From Saccharopolyspora kobensis (GTDB taxonomy: Bacteria > Actinomycetota > Actinomycetes > Mycobacteriales > Pseudonocardiaceae): a stretch of DNA of 64,000 bases. Below are positions 60,441 through 64,000 of this stretch, in pieces. The DNA is taken from positions 62,001 to 126,000 of the forward strand of contig NZ_FNVB01000013.1 of NCBI RefSeq assembly GCF_900108315.1, read 5' to 3'. Position numbers and translations under genes: made by a program. Under the pieces are notes generated by a model. The model did not search any database. It saw nothing but the letters and a program-made list of their open reading frames with translations, and was not told the DNA's origin. The stretch's first letter is position 1; each line of letters begins with the position of its first letter.

Positions 60441-60844
60441 TGTTCCGCAGCCTCTTGACCCCGCGCTGGCTGCTTCTGCACGTGCTGTTCATCGCGGCCA
60501 CGATCACCACCGGCTTCCTGGCCGTGTGGCAGTGGGACCGCGCGCACGAGGCCGGCGGGAGTTTCCAGAACCTCGGCTATGCGCTGCAGTGGCCGCTGTT
60601 CGGCGCGTTCACGATCTTCCTGTGGATCCGCGTGGCTCGCATGGATCTGAGCCGGGAGCGGGAGGAGGCCGCGCCGGAGGCGGACGCGTCCGCTGAGCAG
60701 GTGGTGGAGCAGCCGGAAGTGCGCCGGAAGCGGCCGCTGGTGCCGCCGCCGGCGCCGCGCGTCGACCCTGATGAGGATCCGGAGCTCGCCGAGTACAACA
60801 GGTACCTGGCCGAGCTCAACGATGCCGACCGGCGCGCTAGTTGA
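60440..60844 (+). CDS. small membrane protein, hypothetical
   Basis: The 134-residue protein (GTG start) has two helices (LLLHVLFIAATITTGFLAVW, then LQWPLFGAFTIFLWIRVARM) and a charged, Pro-rich cytoplasmic tail. The N-terminus FRSLLTPRWLLLHVLF and WQWDRAHEAGGSFQNLGYAL resemble a conserved actinobacterial membrane family of unknown function. ATG at 60431 is the alternative start. Its 3' end overlaps the convergent gene at 60837 by 8 bp. Confidence 0.85.
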   Translation: MFRSLLTPRWLLLHVLFIAATITTGFLAVWQWDRAHEAGGSFQNLGYALQWPLFGAFTIFLWIRVARMDLSREREEAAPEADASAEQVVEQPEVRRKRPLVPPPAPRVDPDEDPELAEYNRYLAELNDADRRAS

Positions 60845-61214
60845 ACGTGATGTTGCCGTTGAACTCGCGGGTCTGAACCAGGTTCTTCACCTGCCCGTGG
60901 TTGAGGTTGACCACGCCGCCTTTGACGGCCGAGATCGCGTTGTGCACTTCAGCGCCCTCGGCGCGCAGCTGTTCGGCGAACTCGGCATCCTCCGCGCACA
61001 CCTGGTCCAGCCGTTCGGCGAGCGCGGTGATCTGCGGCTGGTCGGCGCTCTGCTCGGCGGCTTCGAGTGCGGCCTTCGTCTCAGGATCGCGCTCCGACCT
61101 TCGCTGGATGAGTTCTCGGACCTTCGTCAACGCGGCCTTCCCGGCCGCACCCAGGGCTGTCGCCGCTTGCCCGGCGAGCGCGGTGGCCAGCGAATCCAGG
61201 AATGGATCGGTCAT
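60837..61214 (-). CDS. small helical protein with a BASS/RHIM-like C-terminal motif
   Basis: The 125-residue protein is helical to about residue 95 (for example AGQAATALGAAGKAALTKVR) and ends VVNLNHGQVKNLVQTREFNG followed by NITFN. That tail fits the pattern G-x-V-x-x-(L/V)-V-Q-(A/T)-R-(D/E)-(I/F)-x-G-(D/N)-(V/I)-x-F seen at the ends of actinobacterial adaptor proteins and compared with amyloid signalling motifs (BASS, RHIM). The GGAGGAG before the ATG at 61214 fixes the start. Function unknown; a partner in a defence or cell-death circuit is possible (inference). Confidence 0.8.
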   Translation of the reverse strand: MTDPFLDSLATALAGQAATALGAAGKAALTKVRELIQRRSERDPETKAALEAAEQSADQPQITALAERLDQVCAEDAEFAEQLRAEGAEVHNAISAVKGGVVNLNHGQVKNLVQTREFNGNITFN

Positions 61215-61240
61215 TTCTCCTCCACGCGATCGGCTTGGCT

Positions 61241-61260
61241 GATCACCAAGTGTAGTGATC
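61241..61260. promoter_or_regulatory. dyad upstream of the BASS-like gene
   Basis: GATCAC and GTGATC flank CAAGTGTA, 27 bp before the start of the leftward small gene. It could be an operator. The region 61261-61491 holds the promoter of the penicillin-binding-protein gene and no other gene that I can support. Confidence 0.4.
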
Positions 61261-61491
61261 CCGATCGTCACAGTGGTCGTGTTCGGGTCCGCTGGGCCGT
61301 TCGGTGCATCGTCGGCCGGAACTGCGGATGTGATATCAACGAATTGGCTGGCAGTGCAGAGGAGCAGGTGTCGGATGGGGCCGCTGTTGCGGTCGTCGAC
61401 GGGATGCTCTCCGGCCGGCCGGTGAACCGTGAGGCGGATTCCAGGTGGGCGCTTCGACCGGCGGTCGGTGGTCGAGCCGGGTGGACACTTG

Positions 61492-63594
61492 ATGATTGGG
61501 GCAGGCGTGCGCAGCGGCGTGCTGTTGAAGATGTTCGGGTTGTGCGTCCTGGCCGGCGTACTGGTGGCGGCGTTACTGCTGCCGATGGCGACCGGGGCCG
61601 GGGCGATGGTCAACCAGACGACCGACGCCATGTCCAAAATGTCGAGTTCCCTTGCGCGGCAGGACATGCCGCAGGTCTCGACGGTCACCGACAAGGACGG
61701 CGCGCCGATCGCCTACTTCTTCGACGACTACCGCGTCGAAACCCGATCCGATGAGATCTCCGAGTACATGAAAGCGGCGATCACCGCGGTCGAGGACAAG
61801 CGCTTCTGGGACCACGGCGGCGTCGACTGGCACGGCACGATGCGCGCGTTGGCGACCAACCTCAGCAGCGGTGAAGCGTCGCAGGGCGCATCGACCATCA
61901 CGCAGCAGTACGTGAAGAACTACCTCGTGCACGTGGTCGCCGGCTCGGACAACCCGATCGAGGCCGAGAAGGCCAAGGAGACGACGATCGCGCGGAAGCT
62001 CCGCGAAGCCAAGATCGCCGTCGAGCTCGAGCGCACCATGACCAAGGAGGAGATCCTCACCGGATACCTCAACGTGGTGCCCTTCGGCAACCAGACCTTC
62101 GGCGTGGGCGCGGCCTCGCAGACCTACTTCGGCACCACGCCGGACAAGCTGACCATCGCCCAGTCCGCGCTGCTCGCCGCGATCGTCAACGCGCCGGGAT
62201 CGCTGAACCCCAACAGCAACCCCGAAGACGCGAAGCGGCGGCGCGACCTCGTCATCGACCTGATGACGGACCCCACCAACAACAAGTTCATCACCAAGGA
62301 AGACGCCGAGCGAGCCAAGCAGGAGCCGCTCAACACGCTGTCCCCGCTGGGCCGCCCGCCGAACGGCTGCGTCGGCGTCGGCGACGGCACCACCGACGGC
62401 TTCTTCTGCACCTACGTCGTCGACTACCTCGACAACCTCGGCATCGACCGGAAGATGCTGAAGACCGGCGGCTACACCATCCGCACCACGCTCGACCGCA
62501 AGTCCACCGAAGCGGCCAAGGCCGCCGCGGAAGCCCAGGTGCCCACCCAGACCGAAGGCATCGCCAACGCCATGGCGGTCGTCGAGCCGGGCCAGGAGAA
62601 GCACAAGGTGCGGGCGCTGGTCGCCAACCGGGACTTCGGCAACGACGCCAGCAAGGGGCAGACCGCTTACGACATCGTGAGCCGGGTGCAGCCGTTCGGT
62701 GCGGGCTCGGTCTACAAGGTGTTCACCGCTGCCGCTGCGATCGAGCAGGGCATGAGCATCCACGACGTGATCGACGTGCCGGCCTCGTACACCTCCCGCG
62801 TCTACCGCAACGGCAACGCGCCGTACACGGTCAGCAACGCCGACGGTGTGACGCCAGGGCCGCGAACGCTGCAGATGGCGCTCGCGACTTCGCCCAACAC
62901 GGCGTTCGTGGCGCTCTCCGAACGTGCCGGTCTCGACAACGTCGTCGACATGGCCGCCCGCCTCGGACTGCGTCGCGGGATGAACGGCGTGAACACCAGC
63001 GGCCAGATCCTGAAGTCTGACGGTTCCAACGGGCCGTCCCAGGCGGAAGCGATCAAGAACGGCAACCGCGGAGCGTTCACTCTCGGCTACACCCCGACCA
63101 GCGTCCTCGAGCTCTCCAACGTCGGAGCGACGATCATGAGCGGCGGCATGTACTGCCCGCCGACCCCGATCGAGGAGATCAAGGACCGGCTGGGCAACCC
63201 GGTGCCGCTCAAGGAGGCGAAGTGCGAGCGAGCAGTGTCCCCGGAGGTCGCGGCGGCGCTGGCGCAGGGCATGAGCAAGGACGACACCGACGGCACCTCC
63301 CGGATGGCCGCGCAGGAGGCCGGCTGGACGCGGCCGATGATCGGCAAGACGGGAACCACGCAGGCGCACCAGTCGGCGGCGTTCCTCGCAGCCACCCCGC
63401 AGATGTCGGGTGCGGTCCTCACCTACTCGGACGGCCGCATCCCGCAGGGCATCTGCGACGGCGGTGGTAACGAGCCGCCGCGCCTCTGCGGCAAGAACGG
63501 CGGCAACATCTACGGCGGCAAGGTGCCGGCCAGAACGTGGTTCGCGGCGATGAACCGGATCCACGAAGGCCTACCGGTGGCCCCGCTGCCGTAG
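61492..63594 (+). CDS. class A penicillin-binding protein (transglycosylase/transpeptidase)
   Basis: The 700-residue protein has an N-terminal membrane anchor (residues about 8-35), a GT51 domain with TAVEDKRFWDHGGVDWHG and SQGASTITQQYVKNY, and a transpeptidase domain with S-x-x-K as GAGSVYKVF (near residue 405), S-x-N as TSPNTAF and K-T-G as IGKTGTTQ. It builds peptidoglycan at the outer face of the membrane. The ATG at 61492 was chosen since it directly precedes the anchor and follows GGTGGA; an in-frame GTG at 61429 would add 21 residues. It is monocistronic, followed by a strong terminator. Confidence 0.95.
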   Translation: MIGAGVRSGVLLKMFGLCVLAGVLVAALLLPMATGAGAMVNQTTDAMSKMSSSLARQDMPQVSTVTDKDGAPIAYFFDDYRVETRSDEISEYMKAAITAVEDKRFWDHGGVDWHGTMRALATNLSSGEASQGASTITQQYVKNYLVHVVAGSDNPIEAEKAKETTIARKLREAKIAVELERTMTKEEILTGYLNVVPFGNQTFGVGAASQTYFGTTPDKLTIAQSALLAAIVNAPGSLNPNSNPEDAKRRRDLVIDLMTDPTNNKFITKEDAERAKQEPLNTLSPLGRPPNGCVGVGDGTTDGFFCTYVVDYLDNLGIDRKMLKTGGYTIRTTLDRKSTEAAKAAAEAQVPTQTEGIANAMAVVEPGQEKHKVRALVANRDFGNDASKGQTAYDIVSRVQPFGAGSVYKVFTAAAAIEQGMSIHDVIDVPASYTSRVYRNGNAPYTVSNADGVTPGPRTLQMALATSPNTAFVALSERAGLDNVVDMAARLGLRRGMNGVNTSGQILKSDGSNGPSQAEAIKNGNRGAFTLGYTPTSVLELSNVGATIMSGGMYCPPTPIEEIKDRLGNPVPLKEAKCERAVSPEVAAALAQGMSKDDTDGTSRMAAQEAGWTRPMIGKTGTTQAHQSAAFLAATPQMSGAVLTYSDGRIPQGICDGGGNEPPRLCGKNGGNIYGGKVPARTWFAAMNRIHEGLPVAPLP

Positions 63595-63621
63595 TCGGTT
63601 CTGGTGTCGTAAACGTCGACC

Positions 63622-63661
63622 AGCCCGTGCTCGTCCAAATGGGTGAGCACGGGCTTTCGCT
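63622..63661 (+). terminator. intrinsic terminator of the penicillin-binding-protein gene
   Basis: A perfect 11-bp stem (AGCCCGTGCTC with GAGCACGGGCT) closes a 12-base loop and is followed by TTTCGCTTTC. It begins 28 bp after the stop. Confidence 0.85.
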
Positions 63662-63946
63662 TTCTGGTCTTCGGCAGAAGGCGGATGGGCAAATCTCGAA
63701 TCCGGTCGCGGAACGCGGTTCTTCTGGAACTTGGTGTTTTCTGGCCGCCTGATTTCGGTACCGCCGAGCGGGTTTATTCTGGGTTTGTGGAGTGGCTTTC
63801 GTTACGCTTGTGGGTCTGAGCGATTAGCTCTAGCCTCAAGATGGTTGGGGCGGGTTCGTCGACAGATTCGCATCCTCGTCGAACCCGAAGTGCTGCGGTC
63901 TCATGTTTTTCCGTTCAGGATGGTTCCTGATTTCGGGCGGTGGGCC
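63662..63946. other. lower-GC gene-free stretch with an imperfect hairpin
   Basis: The stretch is visibly less GC-rich than its surroundings and has no supportable gene. An inverted repeat with one mismatch (GGGTTCGTCGA at 63852-63862, TCGTCGAACCC at 63876-63886) lies in it. It may belong to the leader of the gene that begins at 63947. Confidence 0.45.
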
Positions 63947-64000
63947 ATGATCTTCAGCTTGGTGGAGCCGGGTATTGCGTTGGCGGCGTTGCTGGTGGGT
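63947..64000 (+). CDS. possible start of a membrane-protein gene, cut by window
   Basis: An ATG preceded by GGGCGGTGGG opens a frame of 18 codons to the window end (MIFSLVEPGIALAALLVG). It looks like a first membrane helix, but too little is seen to be sure. Confidence 0.35.
   Translation, partial: MIFSLVEPGIALAALLVG

Noticed and set aside
63662-63946. insertion sequence remnant at the right end
   Set aside because: The lower GC content and inverted repeat are suggestive, but no transposase sequence or target duplication can be seen before the window ends.

Overview
This is a high-GC actinobacterial chromosome segment, most likely from a member of the Pseudonocardiaceae such as Saccharopolyspora. 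That assignment is inferred from the gene set rather than from any alignment: a fused KGD-type 2-oxoglutarate dehydrogenase, a fused Rv0194-like ABC exporter, a subtilisin-inhibitor-like protein, WXG100-type secretion genes, frequent GTG/TTG starts, and many TetR, PucR and MerR regulators beside lipid-degradation genes. About 55 genes are described. No tRNA, rRNA, CRISPR array or insertion sequence was seen.

Layout. 1-10 kb: 3' part of nothing older but the 5' part of kgd (cut by the left edge), a double-length ABC exporter, and an ABC ATPase/permease pair. 10-16 kb: nitrogen and amino-acid metabolism, with alanine dehydrogenase and its probable PucR/AdeR regulator, then a tandem glycine riboswitch in front of gcvH and sdaA. 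16-21 kb: a TetR / SDR / SugE divergent locus, two DUF202 membrane proteins, a secreted protease inhibitor and an MHS-family transporter. 21-30 kb: acyl-CoA synthetase, MerR regulator, a frameshifted acetyltransferase, an odd signal peptidase homologue, a lipoprotein, an acyl-CoA racemase and an acyl-CoA dehydrogenase. 30-36 kb: a phosphodiesterase-like protein, an MpaB-type oxygenase, and a four-gene WXG100-associated cluster. 36-41 kb: glcDEF (glycolate oxidase) and a HIT protein. 41-49 kb: MMPL transporter with tandem operators, TetR, then fadA-fadB. 49-54 kb: two MFS transporters, a P450 and the apparent stump of a ferredoxin. 54-64 kb: TetR and Baeyer-Villiger-type monooxygenase, a zinc carboxypeptidase, an MFS transporter, small membrane and signalling-like proteins and a class A penicillin-binding protein.

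The most striking feature is a dispersed intergenic repeat of about 24 bp. On one strand it reads TGACAGGAARGTTCCC followed by WTSCTCRC. I counted about 58 recognisable copies in 18 clusters across 64 kb, always between genes or touching stop codons, in runs of 1 to 6 that nearly always share one orientation and are spaced about 30-56 bp. It is not CRISPR and has no transposase here; I do not recognise it as a named element.

A second system-level signal is a 21-bp palindrome with consensus TGTNACACCAAC then NNTGTNACA. It occurs before the MerR regulator (24.5 kb), before the acyl-CoA racemase/dehydrogenase genes (27.3 kb) and before fadA-fadB (45.1 kb). This suggests one fatty-acid-degradation regulon spread over the window, with the MerR protein as a candidate regulator that also controls itself.
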